Assembly (NCBI GenBank): GCA_016786765.1
Contig: JAEUUZ010000046.1
Span: 62,001-126,000, forward strand
Source: Chitinophagales bacterium
GTDB lineage: Bacteria > Bacteroidota > Bacteroidia > Chitinophagales > LD1
Length of the DNA stretch: 64,000 nucleotides
Direction: 5' to 3'
This document shows, piece by piece, positions 44,793 through 53,242 of this stretch. The notes under the pieces are model-generated. The model made no database searches. It was not told the origin of the DNA and saw only the letters and a list, made by a program, of their open reading frames with translations. How positions within the stretch are numbered: position 1 is the first letter of the stretch; every line of letters begins with the position of its first letter. The position numbers were made by a program, and so were the translations under genes.

Positions 44793-46589
44793 ATGAAAAA
44801 ACTATCCTCTTTATTTTTAATGATGGCTTTGGTAGGCTTCTCGTTCGCACAGCCTTGTACCAAATTGTTCATTTCCGAGTATTTCGAAAGCTACGGAAAC
44901 AACAAATCTATTGAAATTTACAACCCTACGTTTGGACCTAAAAACCTTTCAGGATACAAATTATTGCTTTTTGTAAACGGGGGAACTTCAGTATCTACAT
45001 TCAACTTAAGCGGAACAATTCCTGCAAAAGGAACTTACGTTGTTTCGAACACAAGTGCAACTGCTGTAATTAAGGCACTATCAGATACTGTTTCAGGTGT
45101 AATTGCGTTCAACGGTAACGATCCAGTGGCTTTAGTTTACGGATCTGATACTTTGGATATTTTCGGTAAGATTGGAGTAAGTACTAATATTTTGGTAAAC
45201 GGAGTAGACTCTGCTTACAATAAAACATTTGTAAGAAATGCTTCAGTACAAGAAGGCACAAAAGATTGGTCGGTTGGTATCAACCAATGGACAACTTATG
45301 CGTTTAACGATTCTTCTTACTTAAGAAAACACACTATGTCATCTTGTGCTGCTCCTGCTGATACTATTGCAGGTTTCGGTGCTGCTGCCCTTACTACTAC
45401 TGAAAGTGCAGGTGTATATAATTTAAATGTATACTTAAATCAACCGGTAGGTGCTGCTAAATCAGCAACGGTTACCTTGACCGGATTTGGAAACGGTGGT
45501 GCTGCTACAGATGTAAATAGCTTTACTACTCAAACCGTTAACTTTACTGCAGGTTCAGTTTCTGCTGTAGTACCGGTTACAATTACAGACGACTTATTGA
45601 AAGAAGGAACTGAAACGTTCACATTCACATTAAGTGCCCCAAGTGCCGGCCTTTTATTAGGTACCGATAATACTGTTGTGCTTTCTGTATTAGACAACGA
45701 TTCAGTGGTTGTAGCGCCAACCTTACCTTTCTACAAAATTGGTGTAATTACTACTAACGATGCGAGTGGGGTTGCAGATTCTAACAATGTGAGATGCTAT
45801 ACGAGTGGAGTGGTTTATGGAAATAACTTCCGTAAATTTGGTTTAGGATTTTATATTAACGATCATACCGGAGGCATTTATCCTTTCTCTTCTTCTAAAA
45901 CATACGGATATGTTCCAACAGAAGGTGATTCAGTTGTTGTTCTAGGAAGAGTTTCTCAATATTTTGGTTTTACTGAGTTCTTGTTGGATTCTGTTATAAA
46001 GATTAGCAGCGGAAACGGACTATTGGCTCCAATTGTTTTAACAGCTAAACCTACTGAAACGCATGAAAGTAGTTTAGTTCGTGTAAATGGGTTAACATAC
46101 ACATCGGGTTGGTCAAACAGTGGTTCTGGTTTTACGGTAAGAGCTTCTAAAGGAGCATCTACTTACTTTATTCGTATCGATTCATTAACTTCTGCTTACG
46201 GAACTCCAGCACCAACTAGCCCTTTTGACGTTATTGGTTTGGTTTCTCAATACGATACAGGTGCTCCGTTTGATTTTGGTTACGATATCAACGTTCGTTA
46301 TGCAGCAGATATTATTCGTACCACAGGGATTAATGATGCAAACGATAACGTTCTTGCAGCAGTTTATCCAAATCCTAACAATGGCGAATTCACTATCTTG
46401 TTGAACACAGAGGCTAATGATGCAGTTGTAAAATTGTATGATGTATTGGGTAACTTAGTAGCAGACGAAAAACGTTTGGTATTGAATAATGCAATCACAT
46501 TCAAAACAAGTTTGAATAATGGTTTCTATTATGGTGTTGTTGAAACATTGAATAGTCGTCAGAAATTCAAAATTGAGTTGATTAAGTAA
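44793..46589 (+). CDS. Secreted lamin-tail/Calx-beta protein with T9SS domain
   Basis: A 598-residue exported protein. A signal peptide (MKKLSSLFLMMALVGFSFAQ) precedes a lamin-tail domain (about residues 20-155: LFISEYFESYGNNKSIEIYN). A Calx-beta-like repeat follows (about 205-310: ATVTLTGFGNGGAATDV...GTETFTFTLSAPSAG). An OB-like domain of the DUF5689 type lies at about 320-490 (GFYINDHTGGIYPFSS). The last ~75 residues are a type-A T9SS domain (AVYPNPNNGEFTILL to KIELIK). Codon use here is smoother (GCT/GGT/AAC rich) than in neighbours, suggesting strong expression. Adhesive or structural surface role inferred. Confidence 0.9.
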   Translation: MKKLSSLFLMMALVGFSFAQPCTKLFISEYFESYGNNKSIEIYNPTFGPKNLSGYKLLLFVNGGTSVSTFNLSGTIPAKGTYVVSNTSATAVIKALSDTVSGVIAFNGNDPVALVYGSDTLDIFGKIGVSTNILVNGVDSAYNKTFVRNASVQEGTKDWSVGINQWTTYAFNDSSYLRKHTMSSCAAPADTIAGFGAAALTTTESAGVYNLNVYLNQPVGAAKSATVTLTGFGNGGAATDVNSFTTQTVNFTAGSVSAVVPVTITDDLLKEGTETFTFTLSAPSAGLLLGTDNTVVLSVLDNDSVVVAPTLPFYKIGVITTNDASGVADSNNVRCYTSGVVYGNNFRKFGLGFYINDHTGGIYPFSSSKTYGYVPTEGDSVVVLGRVSQYFGFTEFLLDSVIKISSGNGLLAPIVLTAKPTETHESSLVRVNGLTYTSGWSNSGSGFTVRASKGASTYFIRIDSLTSAYGTPAPTSPFDVIGLVSQYDTGAPFDFGYDINVRYAADIIRTTGINDANDNVLAAVYPNPNNGEFTILLNTEANDAVVKLYDVLGNLVADEKRLVLNNAITFKTSLNNGFYYGVVETLNSRQKFKIELIK

Positions 46590-46608
46590 TATTGGATTGA
46601 CTTTTTTG

Positions 46609-46646
46609 ATAGGCTGTTTCTTGATTAGAAGCAGCCTATTTTGTTT
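46609..46646 (+). terminator. Terminator after the lamin-tail protein gene
   Basis: A 12-bp stem (46609-46620 with 46628-46639, one G-T pair) followed by TTTTGTTT. It lies just before the bestrophin ATG, so the latter needs its own promoter or read-through. Confidence 0.75.
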
Positions 46647-46661
46647 AAAAAATGGTTTACA

Positions 46662-47558
46662 ATGATCAATTACAACCCAAAGGAATGGTTTTCCTTCATT
46701 TTTAAATTTCACAAGGCCGACACCTTTCGTGAATTGTTTCCGCTTATTGTGGCTATAAGTATCTATTCGTATTTTATTTATTGGTTGGAAGTATCGTATT
46801 TGCATATGGGCGATGACAGTAAACTGAAAAACATTTCCATTTTACATTCTATGCTCACTTTTGCGATTTCAACACTGTTGGTGTTTCGAGCTAACAGTGC
46901 GTACGATCGATGGTGGGAAGGACGAAAACTTTGGGGCGCATTGGTAAACAACAGCCGCAACTTGGCCATGAAATTAAACACCCTTTTACCTGCCGATAAA
47001 AAAAAGGAACGTGACTTTTTTAAACATATGATTTCGAATTACGCTTTTGCACTTAAAAATCATTTGCGAACACAGTTTCATGAAAGTGATTTTGAATCAT
47101 CGGATTTGTTCCATAAGCAAAATTTAAATTCAAAATTACATGTGCCGAATCAAATTGCGCAAAGCCTTTTTTTTCAGGTACAACAATTGAAAGATAAGGG
47201 TGTGTTAAATGATACCCAAATGTTGTATCTCAACGCTGAGCTAAGTTCCTTTACGGATGTTTGCGGTGCATGTGAGCGTATTAAGAATACACCAATACCA
47301 TTTTCGTACAGTGTGTTTTTGAAAAAGATCATTTTCTTTTTTGTGATGAGTTTGCCCTTTTCACTAGCCATTTCCATGAGTTATTTTTGTGTACCGGTAA
47401 CAGCTTTTATTTTTTATGTACTTACGAGTATTGAGTTGATAGCAGAAGAAATTGAAAATCCGTTTGGAAACGATGCAAACGATTTGCCAACCGATACCAT
47501 TTCAGCGAATATTAAAAAATCTGTGCACGATATTTTCGATACACCTATCGTGCAATAA
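46662..47558 (+). CDS. Bestrophin-family anion channel
   Basis: A 298-residue membrane protein of the bestrophin/YneE (UPF0187) family. The key motif is FRANSAYDRWWEGRKLWGALVNNSRNLA (family N-S-x-x-R-W-W-E-G-R). Hydrophobic helices lie near residues 28-45, 57-75, 218-240 and 245-265, and the EEIENPFGNDANDLP motif is the C-terminal bestrophin signature. Prokaryotic homologues form pentameric ion channels. The ATG at 46662 is preferred; a TTG seven codons upstream overlaps the terminator hairpin. pdxJ follows after 24 bases and may be cotranscribed. Confidence 0.9.
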   Translation: MINYNPKEWFSFIFKFHKADTFRELFPLIVAISIYSYFIYWLEVSYLHMGDDSKLKNISILHSMLTFAISTLLVFRANSAYDRWWEGRKLWGALVNNSRNLAMKLNTLLPADKKKERDFFKHMISNYAFALKNHLRTQFHESDFESSDLFHKQNLNSKLHVPNQIAQSLFFQVQQLKDKGVLNDTQMLYLNAELSSFTDVCGACERIKNTPIPFSYSVFLKKIIFFFVMSLPFSLAISMSYFCVPVTAFIFYVLTSIELIAEEIENPFGNDANDLPTDTISANIKKSVHDIFDTPIVQ

Positions 47559-47582
47559 CTTGGAATCGATTATCTTCGGGAC

Positions 47583-48305
47583 ATGAATACAAAGTTGTCT
47601 GTTAATGTCAATAAAATTGCCTTACTCCGAAATTCGCGAGGGGGTAATGTGCCGAATGTAGTTCAGTTTGCAAAAGATTGTGAGCGTTTTGGTGCTGATG
47701 GAATAACAGTACATCCTCGTCTGGATGAACGCCACATTACTCGTGACGATGTGTATGCATTAAAGGAAGTAGTAACTACTGAATTTAATATAGAAGGCTA
47801 TCCAAGCGAAGATTTTATACAGATGGTTTTGGATGTGAAACCTACACAATGCACTTTGGTGCCGGATGCTCCGGACCAACTCACATCCGATCATGGTTGG
47901 GATACGCTTAAGCATGAAGCTTTTTTACGTGATGTTATTCGCGAATTGCAGAAAAGCGGTATTCGCGTTTCGTTGTTTATAGATCCTGTTCGGGCACTAT
48001 TAGAAGGAGCCATTAAAACGGAAACCGACCGCATAGAATTTTATACCGGCCCCTATGCGCACGATTATTCCTTGAATAGGGAAGAAGCCGTTAAGTCTTT
48101 TGCCTTGGCAGCTCAATGGTGCGATGAGTTACAATTAGGTGTGAATGCCGGCCACGATTTAAGTCTGCAAAATCTTCGTTATTTCCGTGAACAATTACCC
48201 AATTTAATGGAAGTTTCTATTGGGCATGCGCTGGTGAACGATTGTTTGTATTTAGGCCTGCAGAATGTTGTTTCGATGTATAAAAGAGAACTGGGTACAT
48301 TGTAA
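47583..48305 (+). CDS. pdxJ: Pyridoxine 5'-phosphate synthase
   Basis: A 240-residue TIM-barrel enzyme that condenses 1-deoxyxylulose-5-phosphate with 3-amino-2-oxopropyl phosphate, the ring-closing step of vitamin B6 synthesis. LSVNVNKIALLRNSRGG begins the protein. GADGITVHPRLDERHI, FNIEGYPSEDF, LVPDAPDQLTSDHGWD and NAGHDLSLQNL are the PdxJ signature blocks. Length is normal. The other DXP-dependent B6 genes are elsewhere. A small conserved-looking gene follows after 3 bases. Confidence 0.95.
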   Translation: MNTKLSVNVNKIALLRNSRGGNVPNVVQFAKDCERFGADGITVHPRLDERHITRDDVYALKEVVTTEFNIEGYPSEDFIQMVLDVKPTQCTLVPDAPDQLTSDHGWDTLKHEAFLRDVIRELQKSGIRVSLFIDPVRALLEGAIKTETDRIEFYTGPYAHDYSLNREEAVKSFALAAQWCDELQLGVNAGHDLSLQNLRYFREQLPNLMEVSIGHALVNDCLYLGLQNVVSMYKRELGTL

Positions 48306-48308
48306 ATT

Positions 48309-48575
48309 ATGCTCGAAATTCAGTTACATCCCAACACACTTTATACAGCACAAATTATTGAAGATTTTGCCAAAGAACGAGCCTTAGTTTTATCGATGAA
48401 GGGTTCGTTAAAATCTAAAGTTGCTAATGTTCATTATCACTTTAAACGGACAAAGGAAAGAGGTGTTTTAGAAATTACGATTTTTGAAGATTGCCTACAA
48501 ATCAATGTTCATGATAATCGGCAAGGCGATTGGATAAACTTGGAAATTGAGGAATGGAAGAAAAGGTTCAACTAA
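48309..48575 (+). CDS. Small hypothetical protein downstream of pdxJ
   Basis: An 88-residue soluble protein with mixed alpha/beta pattern (FAKERALVLSMKGSLKSKVANVH, VLEITIFEDCLQINVHDNRQGDW). I do not recognise the family. It starts 3 bases after pdxJ, followed directly by a strong terminator, so it is almost certainly expressed with pdxJ. No function is implied. Confidence 0.65.
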   Translation: MLEIQLHPNTLYTAQIIEDFAKERALVLSMKGSLKSKVANVHYHFKRTKERGVLEITIFEDCLQINVHDNRQGDWINLEIEEWKKRFN

Positions 48576-48606
48576 AAAAGGTCAAGCATTGAGCTTGACC
48601 TTTTTT
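48574..48606. terminator. Bidirectional terminator between the pdxJ operon and lepB
   Basis: A 14-bp stem (48574-48587 with 48593-48606), 5-base loop, flanked by A and T tracts, placed between convergent stops. Confidence 0.85.
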
Positions 48607-48610
48607 AGTA

Positions 48611-50212
48611 TTATGGATTCTCTTTTGCCCACTTATCATGAATATTAGTAAACAACCGGTTCCAACGCATTTTGTGGAATAGATCGGCCGCATAATCAAT
48701 ACTCATCCAAATAAACCATGCTTTCCCAACGATGTGATCTTCGGGTACAAATCCCCAATATCTTGAGTCTTGTGAGTTGTGGCGGTTATCCCCCATCATC
48801 CAGTAGTAGTTCATTTTGCAGATGTATTCTTTGCTTTCCACTCCGTTAATAAAGAATTTTCCGTCTTTTGTTTCCAATGTATTGCCTTCGTAGATTTCAA
48901 TTAAACGCTTGTACTGATTCATTGTACTATCGTTTAACACTAGTTTAGTTCCTGCTGCAGGGATTACAATTGGACCAAAATTATCTACATTCCATTTATT
49001 GTATTTGAAGTTATTCGGGAAAATGGATTCAATCAATTCATCGTTTTGATTTTTACTGTACGCGAAAGGGGATACTGAGCTGATAGCAGGAAACGATTTC
49101 AATTTTTCAACTCCGTTTTTCTTCATCAAATAAACACGGTGATTAGCAGGCATAGCATTAAATCGATTTGAAATGTCTTCGATTTCATACTCCGACAAGT
49201 TATCGTTTGAAAACTGAACATTTTCTTTGAATACAACATTGTACGGCAAATAGATGTTTTCAGGTTGATAGGCTAATTTATCGTTGATATATAACACGCC
49301 ATCTTTCACTTCCAGTTTATCGTTTGGTACAGCAACACAACGTTTGATATAGTTTTCTTGTTTGTCGACCGGACGAGTGGTGATGTGATACTGACTTCTG
49401 ATGGCTTCTTGTGGGGTCATGTTGTTGATGCCTTGTTGCTTCATTTGGTATTCGGCAATGCGCACTAAATCGTAGTACGACATATCTTGTTTTTCCAGTG
49501 CCACAGTATCTCCTGCAGGAAAGTTGAACACTACCATATCGTTTCGAGTTACTTTTTGTAAACCCGGTAAACGATTATACGGTAATTTAAACCACTCTAA
49601 ATAAGCTGGAATATTCAAAAATGGAATAGTATGATGGAAAAAAGGAATAGCCAATGGAGTCATCGGAATTCGGGCACCATAATGGAATTTACTCACAAAA
49701 GGGAAATCGCCCACCAACAATGTTTTTTCCATGGAAGGCGTTGGGATAGTATACGGTTCTGCAATAAACGTTCTAATGAAAAATGCAGCTAAAACAGCAA
49801 AAATCAAAGCATCTGCCCACTCTCTAGTTTTAGTTCTCGGGTAAGGTTTTTGTCCGGGTTTCAATCCCTCCGGAGAAATATAATGAATGTCTTTATTATA
49901 GGCTAACCAAGGCCAATAAAGTGGCGCTCCAAGCGTTGCGCCCATTGAATCTAAGAACGAAAATCTGCCGTGAGCAACTGCCATTCGGGTTAATTGTCCG
50001 CCCCAATAAAACACATTTACACCCGGAACAAATAGCCAAATGGTCCACCATTTAGGCTTATCCACCAATCGATACCACTCAAAAGAGCAAACCACCGGAA
50101 CCCATGCTTTCCAAGCAGGAATCCCTAATTTTGTAAATATTTTTTGTGTACCTATTCTGATTCCGATGTAATAGATGGCAACGAGGAGGAGAAGCTTAGT
50201 TTGTAAGTCCAT
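48611..50212 (-). CDS. lepB: Signal peptidase I, large Bacteroidota form
   Basis: A 533-residue membrane endopeptidase that removes Sec signal peptides. Hydrophobic segments near the N-terminus (about 3-22, 55-80, and 130-148) anchor it. The catalytic Ser160 is in PYTIPTPSMEKTLL and the general-base Lys290 in YIKRCVAVPND. MMGDNRHNSQDSRYWGFVPEDHIVGKAWF is the C-terminal box E. The S-K distance of 130 residues is larger than in E. coli, with long insertions between. All exported proteins in this window depend on such an enzyme. ATG at 50212. Confidence 0.94.
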   Translation of the reverse strand: MDLQTKLLLLVAIYYIGIRIGTQKIFTKLGIPAWKAWVPVVCSFEWYRLVDKPKWWTIWLFVPGVNVFYWGGQLTRMAVAHGRFSFLDSMGATLGAPLYWPWLAYNKDIHYISPEGLKPGQKPYPRTKTREWADALIFAVLAAFFIRTFIAEPYTIPTPSMEKTLLVGDFPFVSKFHYGARIPMTPLAIPFFHHTIPFLNIPAYLEWFKLPYNRLPGLQKVTRNDMVVFNFPAGDTVALEKQDMSYYDLVRIAEYQMKQQGINNMTPQEAIRSQYHITTRPVDKQENYIKRCVAVPNDKLEVKDGVLYINDKLAYQPENIYLPYNVVFKENVQFSNDNLSEYEIEDISNRFNAMPANHRVYLMKKNGVEKLKSFPAISSVSPFAYSKNQNDELIESIFPNNFKYNKWNVDNFGPIVIPAAGTKLVLNDSTMNQYKRLIEIYEGNTLETKDGKFFINGVESKEYICKMNYYWMMGDNRHNSQDSRYWGFVPEDHIVGKAWFIWMSIDYAADLFHKMRWNRLFTNIHDKWAKENP

Positions 50213-50318
50213 TCGGTTTTATTTCTTTTCTGAGATTAATAATAGCATTTTGAAAGGGAAAAGGAATGCCTGTTGTTTGTTTTTTGATTCTTTTAGCAAA
50301 GTGAAAAAGAAGAACAAT

Positions 50319-51059
50319 TTAGAATTGCAGTAAATCTTTCATTTCAAAAACTCCCTTTTTGCCGGGTAGCCAACGTGCAGCCATCACCGCGCCTTCCGCA
50401 AAACCCTTTCTGGATTTGGCTTCATGAATGAGTTGTATCGTATCAACATCGCTTGAATAATTTACAATGTGTGTACCCGGCACATTCGGTTCACGAAAAG
50501 CTTTTATCATGAGAGATTCAGTAGAATGATTTCCATTGTCTGCCAACAACCAATTCGATTTTGTGGTCAGTTCTTCCAAAATTACTTCAGCAGTTTTAAT
50601 GGCTGTACCACTGGGAGTATCTTTCTTTTCGGTGTGATGAATTTCTTCCATCTCCACATTATATTGTGGCTGGTGATTCATAATAGTCGCCAACTTTTTA
50701 TTGATTTCAAAAAAGATGTTTACACCAATGCTGAAATTAGGCGCATAAAACAATGCTCCGTTTTTTGCTGTACAGGTTGCTTTAACAGTGGGTAATTGAT
50801 CGAGCCAAGCCGTAGTGCCCACAACAACAGGAACACCGGCATCAAAACAAAGGTTGATATTTGCAATAGCAGCATCGGGTTGAGTGAATTCGATAGCAAC
50901 ATCTGCCTTTTGTAAATTTTCTATAGTTAATTCGTGTTTATTGTCTGCTCCGATTTTGAGCACAATTTCGTCTTTTTCAAACTTATTCGCATTTGCGGAA
51001 AGAATAACTTGTTCAATTACTTTTCCCATTTTCCCATAACCAATCAACGCAAACTTCAT
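50319..51059 (-). CDS. dapB: 4-hydroxy-tetrahydrodipicolinate reductase
   Basis: A 246-residue NAD(P)H-dependent reductase in the diaminopimelate/lysine pathway. The dinucleotide fold is GYGKMGKVIEQV near residue 8. The substrate loop has EEIHHTEKKDTPSGTA (His-His and Lys catalytic set) near residue 135. GFAEGAVMAARWLPGKKGVFEM is the conserved end. It sits 106 bases upstream of lepB on the same strand. lysC, also of this pathway, lies at 11-12 kb. Confidence 0.95.
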   Translation of the reverse strand: MKFALIGYGKMGKVIEQVILSANANKFEKDEIVLKIGADNKHELTIENLQKADVAIEFTQPDAAIANINLCFDAGVPVVVGTTAWLDQLPTVKATCTAKNGALFYAPNFSIGVNIFFEINKKLATIMNHQPQYNVEMEEIHHTEKKDTPSGTAIKTAEVILEELTTKSNWLLADNGNHSTESLMIKAFREPNVPGTHIVNYSSDVDTIQLIHEAKSRKGFAEGAVMAARWLPGKKGVFEMKDLLQF

Positions 51060-51295
51060 AACTCCATTTTATTGGCTAAAACTATAACTAAATTTGAAAA
51101 CCCACCGAGCTTTCTGCCGACAAAGATGATTTTTGTTTATCTTCTAAAATAAATGTTCTTGCACGTTAAACATTGCTGTAGATTGAATGTTATTCATTGT
51201 GTATTGGTTTTTACAGAAATCAACATAATTAATTTCGGTAAAACAGTATTATTGTAATTCTGATATGACCTATTTAAACCTAGAAAACACATAAC

Positions 51296-52810
51296 ATGTC
51301 GAGTATTGAATTTATTTCAAAAAATTTGAGTTGGCTACCTAAACCCCTAACGCGCTTTATGGAGAAGCGCATGAAGAAAATTCCGGCTATGCAAAAAATG
51401 CTGGAAACCGAGAATGCAAAAATTATGACATCACTCGAACATTCGTTGAAACCTTATCACGATAAGTTTGAACGAATATCCACTATGCCTTCCACAGGAA
51501 TTTCAAGAGATAAGATTTTGGCGGATATGCAAAAGATGCACGATCTAGAAAGTCCAACTTGGCAGAATGGTTATGTTTCAGGAGGAATCTATCATGGCGA
51601 TAGTGAGCATATAGATTTTTTGAATAAGATATATGGCTTGCATTCACAAAGTAATCCCTTACATTCCGATTTGTTTCCAAGTGCTACAAAATTTGAGGCG
51701 GAGATAGTGAGTATGACGGCTCATTTGCATGGAAAGGGCCAAACAACAGATGGTGCGGATATCGTTGGAACGATTACTTCAGGCGGAACTGAAAGTATTT
51801 TGGTAGCCATGAAATCGTATCGTGATAGAGCCTACGAAGAAAAAGGAATTACTGCCCCGGAAATGATTATGCCTACAACAGCTCACGTTGCGTTCGAAAA
51901 GGCAGCACAATATTTCAAAATTAAAATGGTACAAATTCCGGTGAACGAAAATTTCACTGTGAATCCGGCTGATGTAGAACGAGCGATTACCAAAAACACG
52001 ATTGTGATAATTGGTTCTGCGCCATCATTCCCACATGGTATTATAGATCCTATTCCTGAATTGTCAACAATCGCATTCAAACATGGTATTGGCTTTCATA
52101 CCGATGCATGCTTAGGTGGTTTTGTTGTGCCGTTTGCGGAAAAGTTGGGCTATCCGGTTCCTACCATTGATTTTCGTTTGCCAGGAGTTACTTCTATGAG
52201 TGTAGATACGCATAAATATGGTTATGCTGCTAAAGGTACATCTGTTGTCCTTTATAGAACACCGGAATTACGCCACTATCAGTTTTATACCACAACTGAA
52301 TGGCCTGGGGGCTTGTATTTCTCTCCAACATTAGCCGGTAGTCGTCCGGGTGCATTGAGTGCAGCATGTTGGGCATCGTTGATGAGCATTGGTGAAGATG
52401 GCTATTTGAAAGCAACGAAAGCCATTTTTGAAACTGCAGATAAAATTAAAGCAGGTATTAAAGATATTCCCGAATTGAAAATTTTAGGCAACCCATTTTG
52501 GGTAATTGCCTTTGGCAGTGATTCGTTGAACGTATATGAAGTATTAGATCAAATGGGCAAGAAGCATTGGAGTTTGAATGGTTTGCATAAACCTACAAGT
52601 GTCCATATTGCGCTCACGCTTCGTCATACTCAACCCGGTGTTGCAGAAAAATTTTTGAGCGATTTGAAAGAGAGTGTTGAATACGTAAAAGCAAATCCCG
52701 GACAAAAAGAAGGATTAGCTCCTGTGTACGGAATGGCTGCCAGCTTGCCGTTTAGAGGGATGGTAAGTGATATTTTGAAGAAATATTTGGATGTAATTTA
52801 CAAAGTTTAA
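51296..52810 (+). CDS. Sphingosine-1-phosphate lyase-like PLP-dependent enzyme
   Basis: A 504-residue fold-type I PLP enzyme of the aspartate/glutamate decarboxylase-S1P lyase group. It has TITSGGTESILVAMK (phosphate cup), HVAFEKAAQYF, GFHTDACLGGFVVPFAE, and SVDTHKYGYAAKGTSVVLYR with the PLP lysine at 307. DTHKYGYAxKG is typical of sphingosine-phosphate lyases (Dpl1/SGPL1) rather than glutamate decarboxylases. An N-terminal amphipathic helix (ISKNLSWLPKPLTRFMEKR) may associate with the membrane. Cleaving a phosphorylated long-chain base would give phosphoethanolamine and a fatty aldehyde. Sphingolipids are common in Bacteroidota. A sufE gene follows after 12 bases. Confidence 0.82.
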   Translation: MSSIEFISKNLSWLPKPLTRFMEKRMKKIPAMQKMLETENAKIMTSLEHSLKPYHDKFERISTMPSTGISRDKILADMQKMHDLESPTWQNGYVSGGIYHGDSEHIDFLNKIYGLHSQSNPLHSDLFPSATKFEAEIVSMTAHLHGKGQTTDGADIVGTITSGGTESILVAMKSYRDRAYEEKGITAPEMIMPTTAHVAFEKAAQYFKIKMVQIPVNENFTVNPADVERAITKNTIVIIGSAPSFPHGIIDPIPELSTIAFKHGIGFHTDACLGGFVVPFAEKLGYPVPTIDFRLPGVTSMSVDTHKYGYAAKGTSVVLYRTPELRHYQFYTTTEWPGGLYFSPTLAGSRPGALSAACWASLMSIGEDGYLKATKAIFETADKIKAGIKDIPELKILGNPFWVIAFGSDSLNVYEVLDQMGKKHWSLNGLHKPTSVHIALTLRHTQPGVAEKFLSDLKESVEYVKANPGQKEGLAPVYGMAASLPFRGMVSDILKKYLDVIYKV

Positions 52811-52822
52811 AAGCAGTTAAGC

Positions 52823-53236
52823 GTGCAAAGCATACAGGAAATAGAAACTGAAATTGTAGAAGAGTTCGAGTTGTTCGATGATGTGAACGACAAGTACGAT
52901 TATATTATTGATCTTGGGAATAAAATGGATGCCTACCCGGAGTCGCACAGAAGCGATGATTTTTTGGTGAAGGGATGCCAATCGAAAGTGTGGTTGTTCG
53001 CACAAAAAGAAGGGGAGAAGGTGACTTATTATGCGGATTCAAACACAGCAATTACAAAGGGTGTTGTTTCGTTGTTGGTACGAACATTAAATCATCAACC
53101 TGCTTCTGCCATTTTAGCCAGCGATCTAACGTTTATCGATAAAATTGGTTTACGCTCTTTGTTATCTTCTCAACGGTCAAATGGCTTAAGTGCTATGATT
53201 CAGAAGATGAAATGGTATGCTGAAGTATTTAAGTAG
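52823..53236 (+). CDS. sufE: SufE-like sulfur acceptor protein
   Basis: A 137-residue partner of cysteine desulfurase SufS, receiving persulfide sulfur for Fe-S cluster assembly. The acceptor cysteine is Cys52 in FLVKGCQSKVWLFAQ. SNTAITKGVVSLLVRTLNHQPA and IGLRSLLSSQRSNGLSAMIQKM follow the SufE fold order. The start is GTG at 52823, 12 bases after the S1P-lyase-like gene; no ATG fits the family N-terminus. No sufBCDS genes are adjacent, so it may be part of a dispersed set. Confidence 0.9.
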   Translation: MQSIQEIETEIVEEFELFDDVNDKYDYIIDLGNKMDAYPESHRSDDFLVKGCQSKVWLFAQKEGEKVTYYADSNTAITKGVVSLLVRTLNHQPASAILASDLTFIDKIGLRSLLSSQRSNGLSAMIQKMKWYAEVFK

Positions 53237-53242
53237 TGCACC

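Noticed and set aside
51060-51295. A small RNA or small gene in the dapB to S1P-lyase gap
   Set aside because: No tRNA fold, strong hairpin or convincing short frame is visible; only a weak TATTATTG promoter-like element near 51247.
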